A stretch of DNA of 64,000 bases from Sodiomyces alkalinus F11 (GCF_003711515.1 NW_021167091.1:206340-270339); one strand, 5' to 3'; shown: positions 38,601-51,998, counted from the first letter of the stretch. Numbers and translations are program-made. Notes: a model not told the origin generated them from the letters alone.

Positions 38601-40117
38601 CTATATACGGTATAATACGAACAATGCCTCGCTCGTAATAATAGTTATTACTATTAGAGGAAGGTATCTACGGCTATTAGTCTACTACTACTAAGTATTA
38701 TTCGGTTATAAAGATACTTATATTATACTACTAATACTATTATTGCTATTACTATATGTATTACTTAATACTATTATACTATCTAGTTAGCCCTGCGCTA
38801 CTATAGCGCTACCTATAAACTATATACTAGAAATATATAGAAATAAATACTAATAGGGGACTAGAAGACGCGACTAGTCAGTATAATGCCGCGACGGTAA
38901 GCCTACAGGACCGTAAGCAGGAATATAATATAAAGAAAACCTATAATAAGCTTTATACTGTTATAGGAAGAAAAGAGGAAAACGAAAAGGACCTTACTAG
39001 TTATTAACTATCTACTATTTTACGGCTATAGGCGGAAGCTTACCCTACCTACCTACTACTAGATATAATAAGTACCCACCCCCTTAAGGGAGGCAGGAAC
39101 ACTTACCTTACTTGTTCTCTTTATTAAGGGTGAGGATATTCCGACTATATTAACCGGATAATCCGACTATAGTGCAGGTGTTAACACCTGCCATACCTGA
39201 TAAGTAAGCCGGCAGCGCCAAATTAATCCTACGTCTATAACGCCTATAACGTTTATAACGTCTATAATGCCTAATTACAGACAGAGGTTATTCGTCGGTT
39301 TAAAGAGTATAATAATAATAATAGCCGCAAAGTGGCCGTAGTCGCGGGCGCCCGCGACGAATACGGGGAATAGGACGTGGAAGAGGTCGTGGGGGAATGC
39401 TATAGGAAGAGAATCGTATACTAAACGCTTCCGATAGGATATCTGGTTAGTCTAGTACGGATAGAGCGGTTAAGCGGCTATAATAAGAGCTATAGTAGTA
39501 GTAGACTAGTTAATTAATTAATACAAAAACGTCATTTTTGCTATTTACGATTTTTAAAAGGGATTAATTAAAGATTGCTACCGTAGGATTAATTAGGCGT
39601 TATAGGCGTTATAGACGTAGGATTAATTTAGCGCTGCCGGCTTAGTTATTAGTTATAGCAGGTGTTAACACCTACACTATCGTCTGATTATCTAGTTGAT
39701 ATAGTCGGAATATCCTAACCCTTTTTTAATTAAACAGAAAGAAGAATAGAAATAATCCCCGGGACTATAAGGAGACTGAGTATAGCGTGCCACGGCTACC
39801 ATATAGCGGAGACGCTATAGTACTTATATAGCCCCCCGCTCCCTCGCTAATAACCGGCCTAGGCTAACCCAAATTATAGCCTATTACCCTTCCTATTAGC
39901 TATTAGCCTAGAGGTATAATCTAGATACGTAGACGAGACGAACCGGGGCTATATCGGCCCTATAATAGTATTATTCTACCTAAGGATAAGGATAGAGGTT
40001 TTCCCCGGCACCCCGGGTTTTCCCCGTTATAGACACCTAAGAAGGACTGTATAGTCTAAATTAGCCTCTTATAGATTAGATAGGATAGCGGAGTAAGATT
40101 AGTAATAATAATAATAA
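35641..40117 (+). mobile_element. Tad1-like LINE, 5' truncated, RIPed, ORF2 and 3' end
   Basis: The + strand translation gives a non-LTR reverse transcriptase: a VLPEG-IGNRIG block near 36,200, GFL-GSQTSPTLFILYIFTLYEEL near 36,490-36,560, and the active-site pair NN in place of DD at 36,599-36,604. A C-terminal zinc motif (YPYGDNGVKTAEYIVL) lies near 37,570, followed by a KWFL-RRLNDFRFTL end near 37,740-37,795. No endonuclease was found upstream, so the element is 5' truncated or rearranged. A TAA tail at 40,103-40,117 marks the 3' end; the same tail ends the inverted second copy at 62,039. An inverted-repeat element is inserted at 39,126-39,723. Confidence 0.82.
39126..39723. mobile_element. 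598-bp inverted-repeat (MITE-like) element inside the LINE
   Basis: Ends are inverted copies of about 145 bp (39,126-39,275 and 39,577-39,723), starting AAGGGTGAGGATATTCCGAC. Each arm holds the palindrome AGGTGTTAACACCT. The second LINE copy at 62-64 kb lacks the block, giving an empty site near 62,426. There is no transposase inside, so it is non-autonomous. The target duplication is unresolved in TTATTAA-like sequence. Superfamily unknown. Confidence 0.85.
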
Positions 40118-40463
40118 GGGCGACTCGGATATATATAATTTAAAGCTTCTTTCTACTAAGTTTACGGGTAAAATAGATATATTATTAAGGAATACTAAAG
40201 AAATGACTTAGTTAGCAGGAAGATATAAAAGAGATAGAGGAAATAGAGGCGGTGCTAACTAGGTTTAGAAGATAGGGTTATTATAATAATTTATAATAGT
40301 TATTATAGTGGTTTAGTGGTTTAGTTTATATTTGCCGATTGTTTAAAAAGAGATTATATCTATGTATTTAGGTACTCGAAGTGTATATATATTATAGGTT
40401 AGTACTTAGGTAGTCTATTATACTTAGCGGGCCCTACTGTTTTACTAGTAAAATAGTCCTCTA
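40118..40463. other. AT-rich RIPed DNA between LINE tail and copia copy B
   Basis: No gene or known repeat seen. Before copy B inserted, this was joined to the Csm1 island at 46,139, since the two sides share the CTCTA/CTCTG target duplication. Confidence 0.5.
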
Positions 40464-40666
40464 TATCAGATAAAGCGTAGTCAAAATCGTTATAAAATAG
40501 GTTACAATGGATTAAGGCAATTATATATAATGATAACTGTCTTAGACTATTAGGAAAAGGCTGCTACTATATTTTATATAGTGCAGATTCTGTAAGCGTC
40601 TACCCGGATTATACTCTTAGTAATCCGGCCTATTATGTAACCGAAAAGACTATAGTCTATTCGATA
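40464..40666 (-). repeat. 3' LTR of copia copy B
   Basis: 203 bp, matching 45,936-46,138. It is followed at 40,667 by the complement of a polypurine tract. Confidence 0.92.
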
Positions 40667-43600
40667 TACCCCCTAATCGCCCTAAACGTTAGTTAGGCGA
40701 TTAAAGCTATTCGTCATCAGCAGATAATCTAGCTATATAATCTATTCGCTATAGCCGCCCTTAAATTCATCCTCCAAGTCCTCTGAATATTCTATCCGGA
40801 CTTCCTTTAGCTATTTCTGCTATAACCGTTCCCGTATATCCATCACGCCCACCTAGGACCTGAATATCTTAAATGTCGCGCCGTATAACGCCTTTATTAA
40901 TCCGTCTACCACTATTTCCGCGCTCGTAACGTACGTTACGAGTATTTACCCTTATTTCTTTACTTAATATAACTAGTGGCCGTGGATATCGATATAGCGG
41001 AGGCGCGTTATTAACGTTCTAATCTCTTAATTAACTAATCGAATCGCTTAGTTATTATCGTATAAGATCCTTAATTCCGGATCGTTAAATTCTACTCCTA
41101 TACTAAGTAATAGGCGTTATAAAAAGATACCCTCTTTTATACCTTATACTAACGCTAATAGCTCTGCTTCCGTTATTAACGTCGTGACCGTATCCTGCTT
41201 ATTAGCGCGCTACGCGATTATACTGCTAAATAAGCATATCACGTACACTTAACTGCTTTTTCGATCAAGGGTATTATCGGTAAATAAGGCGTTAGTATAG
41301 ATTTTAATAGTATCGCTACCCCTTAGTTTTAACGTAAACTATTAGCTATTAATTAGATAAAGGATTAGATAATCGGCGGCCTTATAGTATATAGGCCCTG
41401 GATTAATATTAAACCCATATAGTCTTAATACTATGAAAGCGATATCTAGCCGCGATATTACTACTACGTATAGTATAGATCCTATCTTCCGTTAATAGCT
41501 TTTAATATTAGTCGAGGTCCCTAAATAGTGTAATAGCTCTATAACCTTAATTAGGTGTATTAGGCGATAGTTACTACTATACTTACTATTCAGCTTTAAT
41601 AGGCGTTCTAACTTAATAACGTAGTCGTGTTATGATAGCCAGATTTTACGGGCGACGCGGGCGTGAATAACCTTAATACTAAGGAACTACTATAGAGGAT
41701 CGCTACCTTATAGGTTATAGTGGCGTTATAGGTTATTAACGGCCTATTTTATCTACGCCTTATATTATTCCTTATAAGCGATAACGATATCGTCGACGTA
41801 GAAGAATACGATTAAACTATATCGTAGACAATAACACGGTTTGTACGGTATTATCTAGAAATCGTACGTTAAAAGGATAGCCGAAAAGTGCTTTTACTAA
41901 AGTAGTGGAGACTCCTTAAGTCTATATAACGCCTTTTTCAGGTATAAACGACTCCTAGGAGCTTAAAGGCTAGCTGCGGGTATATAAAGGTATCGTAGGG
42001 GAGGGGCGCGTATATAAACGCGTTTATAACGTTAAATTATAATAGCGTAAGGTTAAATCGGGCGGCGATAGCTATTAACGCGCTGAATAACTATCTGGTT
42101 AGCGTTACTATGTATATCTCCTCGAGTAAGGATTAATACTACTAATCTCCTCGTACTATAAGCCTTACCTTATATTTATATAGAAATCTATACTTATTAA
42201 ACTTATATATTATTACCTATATCGAAGTAAGTACCTAATATCTATCTACTACGGACGCCGGCACACGTATCCATAACCCTATCTCCTCGTAGCTCCGTAG
42301 GTGGTCTTCTTATACCTATCGGAATAGGTGGTTATAGGGGTATAAGGGTATATCGTAAGGGTTTTTCGGAGGAGGAAGGAGGTCTTTACGGTGGATCTTT
42401 ATAGCCGCCGGGGTAACCGCTGGAGTACCCGCTAAAATAACCGCCGGGGTTATATTTCCCGAGATAGCCTCCCGGGTTATACTTCCGGTAGTTACCGCCG
42501 GGGCCGTGGATGTATAGAGTATTATTAAGCGTCGCTATAGCGCTATAGGCGTAGACCTTTTTAACCGTAATTTAGTTAGCGGAGTCCTATTTAATATATA
42601 TATATCCGGGGCATAACGGCTAGCGTTAAATACTATAATCTAATAATCTCTTTTCTAGCTATCTCCTTACCTAATTAGTCGCGCTCCCCTATCTATAAGG
42701 AGCCCTATAGCCGTAACTATAGGGGTATTATAGCACCGTATTCCTCTATCTATAAGGAACCCTACGGCTATAACCGTAAAGGATTCACGATTTCCTAATA
42801 TTACGGCTACTATTAGCGCTATAACCGATAGTAGGGTTACTAGTAGAGTAGGAAATAGTGGATCGGGCGGATATAAACGGTAATCAGGCGCTATACCGGC
42901 TAAATTACACTATTCGTGACCTAAATCGTATCCTGATTAAGTCGAGATAGCCTCCTCTACCCCTTTACGGCCGGGTATTACGGACTATAACCTTAACGCT
43001 AAAGCCGTTAAGGAAGGGGATCCGGGGGGAAGCTCCCCCGGTAAAGGGTTAAGTTCAAACTAAGCAGTTATATAAGGGGGGGGGGTCCTTAGCTTATACG
43101 TCCGTAAACGGCCATAAATCTCTAGCCCTCTCCTACTCGATCTAATTAATTAGGTCTTCTAATTACTCCTCGGTTAATTAACGGAGGTTATCCTTAAAGG
43201 CGTTAATATCGCCGTTAAAAAAGGTATATTCGTTAAAGTCTATACCGCGCGTACGGATAACGCGGTAGTAGCGCCGGCCTAGTACCTAGATACGGAAGAT
43301 ATTAGTGGAATCGTAGCCGATAAGATAGCCGATATAGGCGCGGGGAGCGATACGATTTAATAGCTTATTAGCAGCCTTTTATGCGTTCTTTATTATCGCG
43401 TACGCTTTATAGCCGTAGGTTCGGAGATATAATAAAATCGGCTTCCTTCTAAAAAGGACCTTATATAGCGTTTTCTAATCCTTATTATTATACTGCCTTC
43501 GTAGCGTCCGGTTATAAATGTATACGGCTATAGAAGTAGCCTTAGGCTATATAAACGGCGGCAGTTTTACGTGGATATGTACCGCACGACCCTTTAAAAT

Positions 43601-45935
43601 AACCACGGTAATAGCGCGTTTGACACCCCCGTTCTACGCTTAAGTGTCGGTAGCAGATGCCTTTAAAAGGATACCCTTATCACGCACGAATTAGGTGATA
43701 TCGTGGGATTAAGTTAGCTCGTTATTAGATTCGAAAACGCGTACCTTATAGCCTAATTAACGGTCTACCTAGGCAAGGAATTCCTTAATTATTACGAGGA
43801 TATCCACTGCCCGCTTACTCTTTATAATATAGGTGGCCGTAAAACCACTATAACGGTCGGTGAAAAATATAAACCACGAGTCCTTATCGGACGTTTGGTT
43901 AAAATCCGTGAAATTAATCGCCTACTGCTCCCCTACCGAAGCAAGTATATTACGAGGGTACCTGCTAATATACCGCTGTATCTTTATAAGCTTATAGGCC
44001 TTATAGTCGATAGTTATTAGTCCCTTGATTTTAACCCCCTGCGTCTACTCTTCTAGGTGCCGAAGTGGTTTAGGGCCTGCGTGCCTTAGCCGTAGATACT
44101 ATAGGATACCCTCTACCGTGCTTAGATACCGTATCGTCGATTTATAGATAGCTTTTTGGGTCGTAGAAGAAGAAAAGCCTAGAAAAGTAGCCGTAGATTA
44201 GTTAGAAGGTACATATTTGATAACGGTTTAATCGAAGCAGTGACTTAGCTAGTATGATATAAATCTATTAGAATGCCGAATACAGTTTTTTAGTGGCTTC
44301 TAATCCTATTAGTATCCTCGAAGACGTAGGCGTTAGTTAGAAATTAAATTACAGGTAAAATCTTCGTAGTATACGACGTTTAATAGCCTAAAATCGAGGT
44401 CTCCTATTAGTCCGTTTAATCTAATAGTCACGTTACCGTAACCTGTAATAGGCAGGGATAAACTACCGGCTACTACGTAGTCACCCTATATAGCGCGTAT
44501 AAAATCAGAAAAACGGGAAAAATCGTTAACAATATAAATAGTGGCACCGGAATAGAGGATAGCAGAGGCTTAAAGAGGGTAACTAGTAGTAGCGGCTTAT
44601 ACTATAAAGCTAGCGGCGTAGGAGACACTATTAGGGGCGAGTCACGCCTCTTTAAGCTATACAGAATCCCGGCCTATATCCTTCTTCACCCTCTTTACAG
44701 CGCGTAGTTCTTCTACTTCCGCGCGTATAGCAGGGTCGTATTTAAGGATCCGGTCGACGGTTATTTTAGTGCTTTATAGGTCGTTTAGCCGTCGAACGCT
44801 ATCTCCGGAAAGATATAGTAATAGGTGTTAATATCGTGATACGGCGTAGCGTATACTTAATAGGGTTCCCCTTATCGGAGGGCAGATTAATATCTTTTAG
44901 AAGAAGAATGGTTAGTTAAAGTAGTAGAAGGTATAGCTATAGATACCGTGGTAGTAAGATTCTTAGCTTTATTCTTCCTACGGCCGCCCTTTTTATAGGG
45001 CTTAGCCGTGGCCTTTAAGGTATCTTTACCCTCCTTACTTCCTGTATATAATATAGGGAATACTATAGTGCGGTGGCTACCGCGTTTTCCTTAGTCTTTA
45101 AGTCTAGTATTAATATATTTCTAGCCGAGGGTATAAAGATCTTCGGGTATAACTACTTAGTTATCTATCAGGCGTCCCTCGGCCTTAGTCTGATCTCGGC
45201 CGGTATAGGGGCATATACCTCTAAAGAAGTCTATAACCTATATATACGTGGCGGGCTTCGAACCGGTATCTTTATAGCTTTATAGTAGTAGCTACCACTT
45301 ATCTAACCACTCCCCTAGCTTCTTAAGGCTATTCGCAGGGTACTAAGTATACTCGATATACTCTTTATAGGTATCGGTTTAGTAGGTAGCTAGGTATTAA
45401 TCCGTATCGCGTTTAACGGCTTCGTATACCTCGCAAGGTATACCTCCTCGTAGTAGTTATCTACGGCTTTAGTCGATCGTATTAACCTACTAGGTTAGTA
45501 TAGCGTTAATCCCCTTTAGGTAGCTATCGTATTACGCTTATAGGATCTTCTAGCGCGCGATTTCGATATTATACGCCTTCTAGCCGGCATCCGTAAGGTC
45601 GAGATATTATATAGGGATACGCCTAGGCGTTATAGAGGGGAAAGAGTCGTAATTCGGTATTATAGGCTCCTCCGGGGGATTAAGTCGGATCGACTAGGCG
45701 GAGAAACCTCTACACGATATTATAGGTAGTAACCGATTTATATAGGCGTCGCCAGACCTCCTAATCCTTATAGGTTTTATACGTAATAGGGCTAAGATTC
45801 GATATCTTAATCGTATTTATAGATTAACACGCTATATCGGCGCGGCTAGATAGCTTCTTAAATCGGTAGTAGTAGTAGAGGTAAAAAGGTAGGTAAAAAT
45901 AGGTATATCTTTACTTAGCAAGTAAGACTCTTAAT

Positions 45936-46138
45936 TATCAGATAAAGCGTAGTTAAAATCGTTATAAAATAGGTTAAAATGGATTAAGGCAATTATGTAT
46001 AATTATAACTGTCTTAGACCGTTAGGGAAACGCTGCCACCGTATTTTATATAGTGCAGATTCTGTAAGCGTCTACCCGGATTATACTCTTGGCAATCTGG
46101 CCCATTACGTAACCGAAAAGACTGTGGTCTGTTCGACA
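45936..46138 (-). repeat. 5' LTR of copia copy B
   Basis: 203 bp. Mutation lessens towards the island side, and the outer end keeps TGTGGTCTGTTCGACA. Confidence 0.92.
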
Positions 46139-46401
46139 CTCTGTACTGGCTCCCTAGTAGGGCCCTACAAACACTGTCATATGTGATCGAACGATTGATA
46201 ATGGAACTGGCAAGGAAGTAGGTAGTGCAGATAACCAGTTGGAAAAACGTTAATCGCCAAGGCATTTAGGTAACCGCCGATAATCCATCTCTCTATTGTG
46301 CGGCTTCTCGTCGTATCTACTTGCCGTATTGGCAGGTCTTGCGGAAGGCTTCTCCTTTCATGTGGTAAAAAAATATTTGTGAGAGAGAACATAGACACCA
46401 C
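46139..46401. other. Unmutated DNA downstream of the Csm1 gene
   Basis: 263 bp of normal composition between copy B and the Csm1 stop codon; probably the 3' UTR. No gene seen. Confidence 0.5.
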
Positions 46402-48186
46402 CTAGGCTCCTGGCTGTTTTCTGTTTAAAGACTGCGAAATGCGGGAAAAAAACTTGCCCGCCTGAGAACGTGGAAATGTGATATCTTCGATTAAATAGTC
46501 GGGTAGAACGCTCGTCAGCTCTTTGTCCCTTTCTGCATCAAGCTGAGGCATATAGGTAAATTGTGCGTCTTCGTAATCAGTGTCGCACCCCTTGACCCCG
46601 GCAGTGAGCCTGAAACGAAGAACTTGGATTTCATCAGTAATAGGTACGTTATTCGACAAAAACAAAACAGAGAGACATAATAATAAACGAGGAAAAGAAA
46701 ACGTCGGAGAAGACCAAACTAGCAGGCCCTGGTGCCTCAGCCGTAGAAAGATAATGGCACACGGAGCCTTGTGAGGTTAAGCTCTGAACGGTTGAACCAC
46801 TTACTTCCGATGTTTCCTCTCTGAATACAATCGAAGGCAATCCCCGATGGCTTGCGCATCGTGTTTTGGATAACAAGACCAGTCAAGTCACCATAGAGTT
46901 CGTCCTTCATCTGGGCCTCATGTACTTCATACACGGCCGCGGGAGCAGAATCATTTCGGGGTACGTCGTTGCATCTTTTAGACCCACTGCTAGAAACCTT
47001 GATGCCGGGTATTTCTGTTGATCCGGCTGCCAGTAATTTCTCCCTGAGCACTTGAGTCTCCTCCTGGGCCTCGGATAGTGATGTTTTGAGCTCAGCAATT
47101 TGCGCATTGGCGTCCTCATAATGCTCCCGGTGTTGCTGGGCCTCTTCGGCTAACTGGCGCTGCACCACTAGTTCTGCCCGAAGACCAGATATTAGATCGT
47201 TTGCAGCTGATGCTTGTTAGCGATGAAGATAATCTTGAATATCTTTACGTAAATAAACAAACTCACCATTGGCTTGTTCCTCGCACTGCTTCTTGAGACG
47301 CTCAAAATTACGCTCTGCCTCACCAATACCTAATTCCCGCAGATTCTGATACCGAGCCTCCAACCGCTCGTATATACTATTCAATTCACCCATTTGGCTC
47401 TGTAAAGTCGCACTGCCGATGTTCCGTATAGACTCGCTGGTCGGCATATTAATCGAACTAGAAGGCACAATCGGTGCAGTCAATCCCGACGACGCTGGTG
47501 GAGGCCGCGAAAATGTTTCCTCCGACAACTCGTCTTTGTCATCCATGTCCATGGTGGTTGAATATTGCACGGCAAAGACTTTGGAGGCCTCGCCAGCTTT
47601 AAGGTACTTCGCTGCGTGTCGTGTACGGCCCAGACCATCCATACCGATGCTCTTCGATGGAGAGACCTGGGGTTCTGGGATACTATGGTTTGTTTCCATT
47701 GTCTGACCGTGGCTATGCCGCTGGGATGCTCCCGCCTTTGGATTCGCCATATCTTCCTCCTTGTCACCTTTGCACAAATCAATAGCTGGATGTGGCTTGC
47801 GGCCTTTCCTGGTGTTGCATTCATTCATGTCTTCGGGAATAGACCTTCCGGAAAAGTTTCTTATTCTCCCAGTCCCTTTGCTTGCTTGGCCGGATGAGTG
47901 GCGTCCTGGCTTGGAGACTTTTCTCACCACTGACCGGACTCGCTTTCTGGCCATCCCTGGGGTGTCCGGGCCCAGAGTATGGCCTGGGCTGAAGGAAGGA
48001 AGAGACAGCTCATCTCCATCTAAGTCCTCTTTCAACTGCGAGAGCTTTGATGATAAATCAGTTGGTCGCATGGAGTCTGGTGTCTCAGCATCGGAGCGCA
48101 ATGCTGCCTGCGTAATTAGTTCCCGTGACTATAATATCGACAGTAATTTAGTGCTCTTGATTCTATGACAGCAATACCCGTGCCAT
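46402..48186 (-). CDS. Csm1/Pcs1 monopolin subunit (chromosome segregation), four exons
   Basis: Monopolin subunit: in yeasts it clamps kinetochore microtubule sites and acts at rDNA. Exons are 48,178-48,186 (tentative), 47,267-48,107, 46,805-47,206 and 46,402-46,622, giving 490 residues. Introns are 48,108-48,177, 47,207-47,266 (GTGAGT...CTAAC...CAG) and 46,623-46,804 (GTAAGT...AAG). Phases agree throughout. The first half is low-complexity, Ser/Pro/Lys-rich. A coiled coil follows over about residues 240-345 (SQMGELNSIYERLEARYQNL on through REKLLAAG). The C-terminal globular Csm1 domain starts at LYGDLTGLVIQN, continues through FDCIQRGNIGILRFRLTAG across the last intron, and ends YMPQLDAERDKEL...LPDYLIEDITFPRSQAGKFFSRI. 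The nine-base first exon rests on an acceptor (CTAATTACGCAG) and an in-frame ATG; otherwise the start could be the ATG at 48,071. No RIP is seen in the exons. Confidence 0.85.
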
Positions 48187-48284
48187 GCCCCACTTATTTT
48201 CGTTCGTTTGGCATATCGCACGTTAAAATTGTCGCACGTCAAATAGCACTTGTATAATTAAGGTAACTTGGTAGAGCAGAAATC
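48175..48284. repeat. Inverted-repeat arm plus duplicated copia LTR termini
   Basis: 48,175-48,213 is an inverted copy of 60,398-60,435. Next come two successive antisense family 2 LTR termini, TATCGCACGTTAAAA at 48,214 and TGTCGCACGTCAAATAGC at 48,230. A matching terminus lies inside the right arm at 60,369-60,389. All of it is unmutated. The arm overlaps the tentative first exon of the Csm1 gene. Confidence 0.75.
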
Positions 48285-48558
48285 TGTCGTATGGGCAGGA
48301 CCACGACGTGGTCCATAGGGGATCCAGGGGGGATCTACTCCCTGAGTAAGGGCTTCGGACCTCGGGTATTAGGATATGACAGGGGCGGATACCGGAAAAG
48401 ACCGGATAGGATCTAAATGATATAGTACCTATAATAGAGTCTTCACCACCTAAATTAAGGGTATAAGAGACTTATATAGATATAACTTAATAATATATAT
48501 ATATACGAGATTTCTGCTTTACTAAGTTAATTATCTAAGTTCCTTTTAACGTGCGATA
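48285..48558 (+). repeat. 5' LTR of copia family 2 element
   Basis: 274 bp. Its first 150 or so bases are weakly mutated and its end strongly, a gradient away from the Csm1 gene. Confidence 0.9.
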
Positions 48559-51500
48559 GTTATAAGCCCGGTTTATAACGCCTAAACGATTATTAATAAG
48601 GCTACCCCTATTCTACTATAAAAGTAATCACGTTTATATAAGCACTCTTAAATAACTATTATAGACCTAATTAGAGTAATTAAAAGATTAATTAACCTAC
48701 CTATTAATTAACTAACCGATAAACTAGTAAAGATATCTTTTAATATATCTAACGCCGAATAGAAGGCGGCCGCTACTACCCTTATTAATTAGAGGGATTA
48801 GGTAATATAGGAGTACGCTATACGCGGTAAATCTGCCTCCTACTAGGAAAACTATCTCGATCTAAAGCTAAGCGATAAGGAGGCCGATACCTACCTACTT
48901 CTTAAGCCTACGCCACCTAATAGCTATAAATACGAAGCCTTTACCGTGGACCCCGACGCGGAGGAGGCCACGGCTACCTTATCTTCCACTATCACGGCTA
49001 CTCCGTCTTTTACTATTATGCTAAAAGGCGATAAGGCCACGGACGCTACGGACGCCGTAGCTATAGCTACCACGGCCGGTATTATAGTAGCTATAGCCGC
49101 CAGTAAAAGGAAGATAGCCGCTCGCCCGAAGGTTATAGCCGTAATAAAAGAACCACCGATAAGGACGCTTATATCTATCGACGACCTCTTTAAAAAGGGG
49201 CGTACGCGTTATCTATAAGATCGCCGCATATACTATAAGAAAAAGGCAGACTATAATATATAGTAGAAGGAGTTTAATAAGGTATACTTAGATATTAAAA
49301 GGATTATCTATACCACGTTATATAATCTCTTTATATAACTATAGAATAATAACGTAAAAAACCTATAACCTTAGATTACTCTCCTATATATATATATAGG
49401 ACTAACCCCTATAAAGCTTTATAAGGAAGCCTTAGTCCTATATCGACGATACACCACGCCTATAAAGGCTATACCTAAGGATATAGACGGCTGGGTTATA
49501 AGCTAGAAAATAGCGATAATACACTATAAATATATAGGCGTTTTAGAACTATTAAGCGCGGACTATTAGGTAGAAGACGTGTTAAAAGCTATTAGACCTA
49601 TCGCCTAGGAATAGAGTAATAACTACCTAGTAAATAACTACGATAAGATTACGGAAAATAAGCTATCGATTAACGACTTCGTAAAGGCTCTATATACGGT
49701 TCTTAGTAATATAAAAAGCCTATAATCCTCCGCTATAAAGCCTAAAGTCGGGAGAGACACCTTTAATACCCTCGGGACCTCCCCGATACTAAGGATACTA
49801 CTAATAATAAAGATAATAAGAAGCGTCCTCGTAGTAATACGTCCGTAAAGGCTATCCCTCCCGTAACGAGGAGGCCTTATAAGATATATAAGAACCCCTA
49901 TACTACCGCCGCCTATTAGTATATAAGGCCGGATATACGCCCTTATACCTAGCGCGGCCGCGAAGATATTACGAAGGCTATAGAAAAGAAGATACGTAAC
50001 TATAGTTTTAAAAGCCGCGTGGATACCGCGATATAGAAGAGGCGGAAAGTAGTAGCTACCACCGCTAATAAGATAGAGGAAGTCTAGAAAGATTAACTCT
50101 ATAATACTACGCCTACGACTATAATAGTTTATAAAGACCTGTCCATTACCGCGACGGGACTAGGAGCCTACTTAACCTAAGGGGTAGCGTGTTATTATAC
50201 GATAATACTATTAAGATTATAATATAAATAGGGGGTATCCGTTTATATTAACTAAGCCAGAGCGCTATTATACTACGCGATTCTAGATTTAGAATTATTA
50301 ATCTAGATCCTTAATAATTAAGGCCGTTTTACGGCTATTAGACTACCCACGGATACTTTATTATCCTTTTAATTAGGTACTTATAAGGCTTTTATCCTCG
50401 GATACGGAGATATTAAGCTATGTGTATAATCCCTATTAGGCACGAGGAGGCTATTACGCCTCCGTAATGTCGTATACTATAAGAAATTCGTTAATATAGT
50501 CTTAGAACGCTAGCTACGCCTATAAGGTTACCGTTAGGATACCGTAAACGATACTATCGTTAGCTCCGCCGACGACCGGCCTATCTATAAGCTGCTAGAT
50601 ATCCACGGCTAGTATATAATCGAGCGCGCGGAAGCCACGGCCACTACCGCGTTCGCGGTCTTAGCAAGGCACCCCCGCGATAACCCGTATAGAAGATCAC
50701 GATAACCGTGGTAACCATAGAAGACTATAGTATAATGGTGGTATAAACGCCTTGGCTATTATAGTACCGATACTCTTATAAAGATTATCGACGCTACTTA
50801 GGGGGTAAAGATAAAAGACCTCGTATAACGGACTATAACGCGTATAGGTAATCGTAAATACCTATGTAGATCCGGTGAATACTATTCTTTTACCCGTTAA
50901 AGCCCGGAGAGGCCCTGGCTATTAATCTTTATAATCTAGAAGAGGCGGAGTTATTAGCAGGCGGCCTATATAAGTCTATTACATTCGTTATAAACGTGTA
51001 TATAGGTTATATATAGGATTACTACTTATAGAAGAGAGACTAAGGCTCTATCTTATACGTGCTAAAAGACAATTTTACCCTGCTTAAGACCTAATTCGAC
51101 GCTAAGCCACGTATTCTACGGGCCGATTCTAAGATATTTTAACACCTAGAAGTCGTTGCTTTCCTCGCTGCTAAGGGGGTGGAAGGCTAGCCGTCGGTAT
51201 TATATTTATAGGATTAAAACAGCGTTATAGAATAGATTAGAGGTATCGTTAAAAGGAGGGCGAGGGCTATAAGGATTAAGGCTAATCTGCCTATATCTAT
51301 CTAGCCTAAGATCTTTAAGACTGCTATATATCTATATAATAGGACGCCACGATATATTAATAACTAGCGAACGCTATACGAAGGCCTGCGCAGCCGTTAA
51401 CCTAACCTTACGTACCTACGAGCTTACGGCTATAAAGCCTTTACAAAAACGCGCGATACCTAAGCTAAAAGGAACTGCCTATAAAGGCTAGAACCGAAGG

Positions 51501-51785
51501 TATAGATTAGTTATTATATCGGATACTAATCCTCGAATAGCTTCCGTATTTAGCTACTATACCTAACGGATATTATTACTACGAGAGACGTGGTCTTTAA
51601 CGAAGATAAGATATTCAATAGTAGCATTAAAACGCTATAAGCTATAGCTTCCGCCGAGGAAATTGGGGAATACCTATAATCTATCCATATTACCTAATCT
51701 AATAAGACCGCGAATAGGCTGCTATTAAGGGGTATAGCCATAGACGTATTAGATCTTAAGTCAGAAGACTCTAACGCCACCGTTA

Positions 51786-51998
51786 TTACTACGGGTGAAG
51801 GCGACGCTACCGCTATTACTACGGATAAAGGCGAGCCGTCGCTATTACTACGAGAGAGGCTACTACTATTACTATAGACTATATTACCGCTATTACTACG
51901 GGCACCGCTATTACTACGGTTACTGCTATTACTATAGGAGAAGACTATACTACCGCTATTACTACGGGAGAGGCTACCGTTATTATTACAGATACTAA
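51786..51998 (+). repeat. Coding minisatellite inside the copia polyprotein
   Basis: Imperfect repeats of GCTATTACTACGG-type units, giving an AITT-rich linker between integrase and reverse transcriptase in the pol frame. The Tyr/Arg-rich open frame over 51,795-51,998 is a frame shadow of it. Confidence 0.75.

Larger units (their letters stand above)
40464..46138 (-). mobile_element. Family 1 Ty1/copia retrotransposon, copy B (complete, RIPed)
   Basis: 203-bp LTRs at 40,464-40,666 and 45,936-46,138, with target duplication CTCTA on the left and CTCTG on the right, the difference being a RIP-type G-to-A change. Minus-strand order is the same as copy A. The reverse transcriptase box still reads YVDDI at 41,786-41,800, the only copy with both aspartates. 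The protease motif reads YSGA near 44,550 instead of DSGA, a change not explained by one RIP step. Other frames are full of stops, so it is dead. It directly abuts the Csm1 island. Confidence 0.93.

Noticed and set aside
47217..48101. Csm1 frame ending at 47,217 as a separate gene, and frames at 46,737-47,168 and 46,402-46,665 as others
   Set aside because: Splice sites join them in matching phases into one Csm1/Pcs1 protein. The first frame also opens with TTG, not ATG.
48285..48558. Family 2 LTR taken as a DNA transposon or MITE because its ends look inverted (TGTCGCA/GCGACA)
   Set aside because: It bounds a copia gag-pol on both sides and makes 5-bp target duplications as a solo copy, so it is an LTR.
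51795..51998. Tyr/Arg-rich 67-residue frame
   Set aside because: Frame shadow of the minisatellite in the copia pol.
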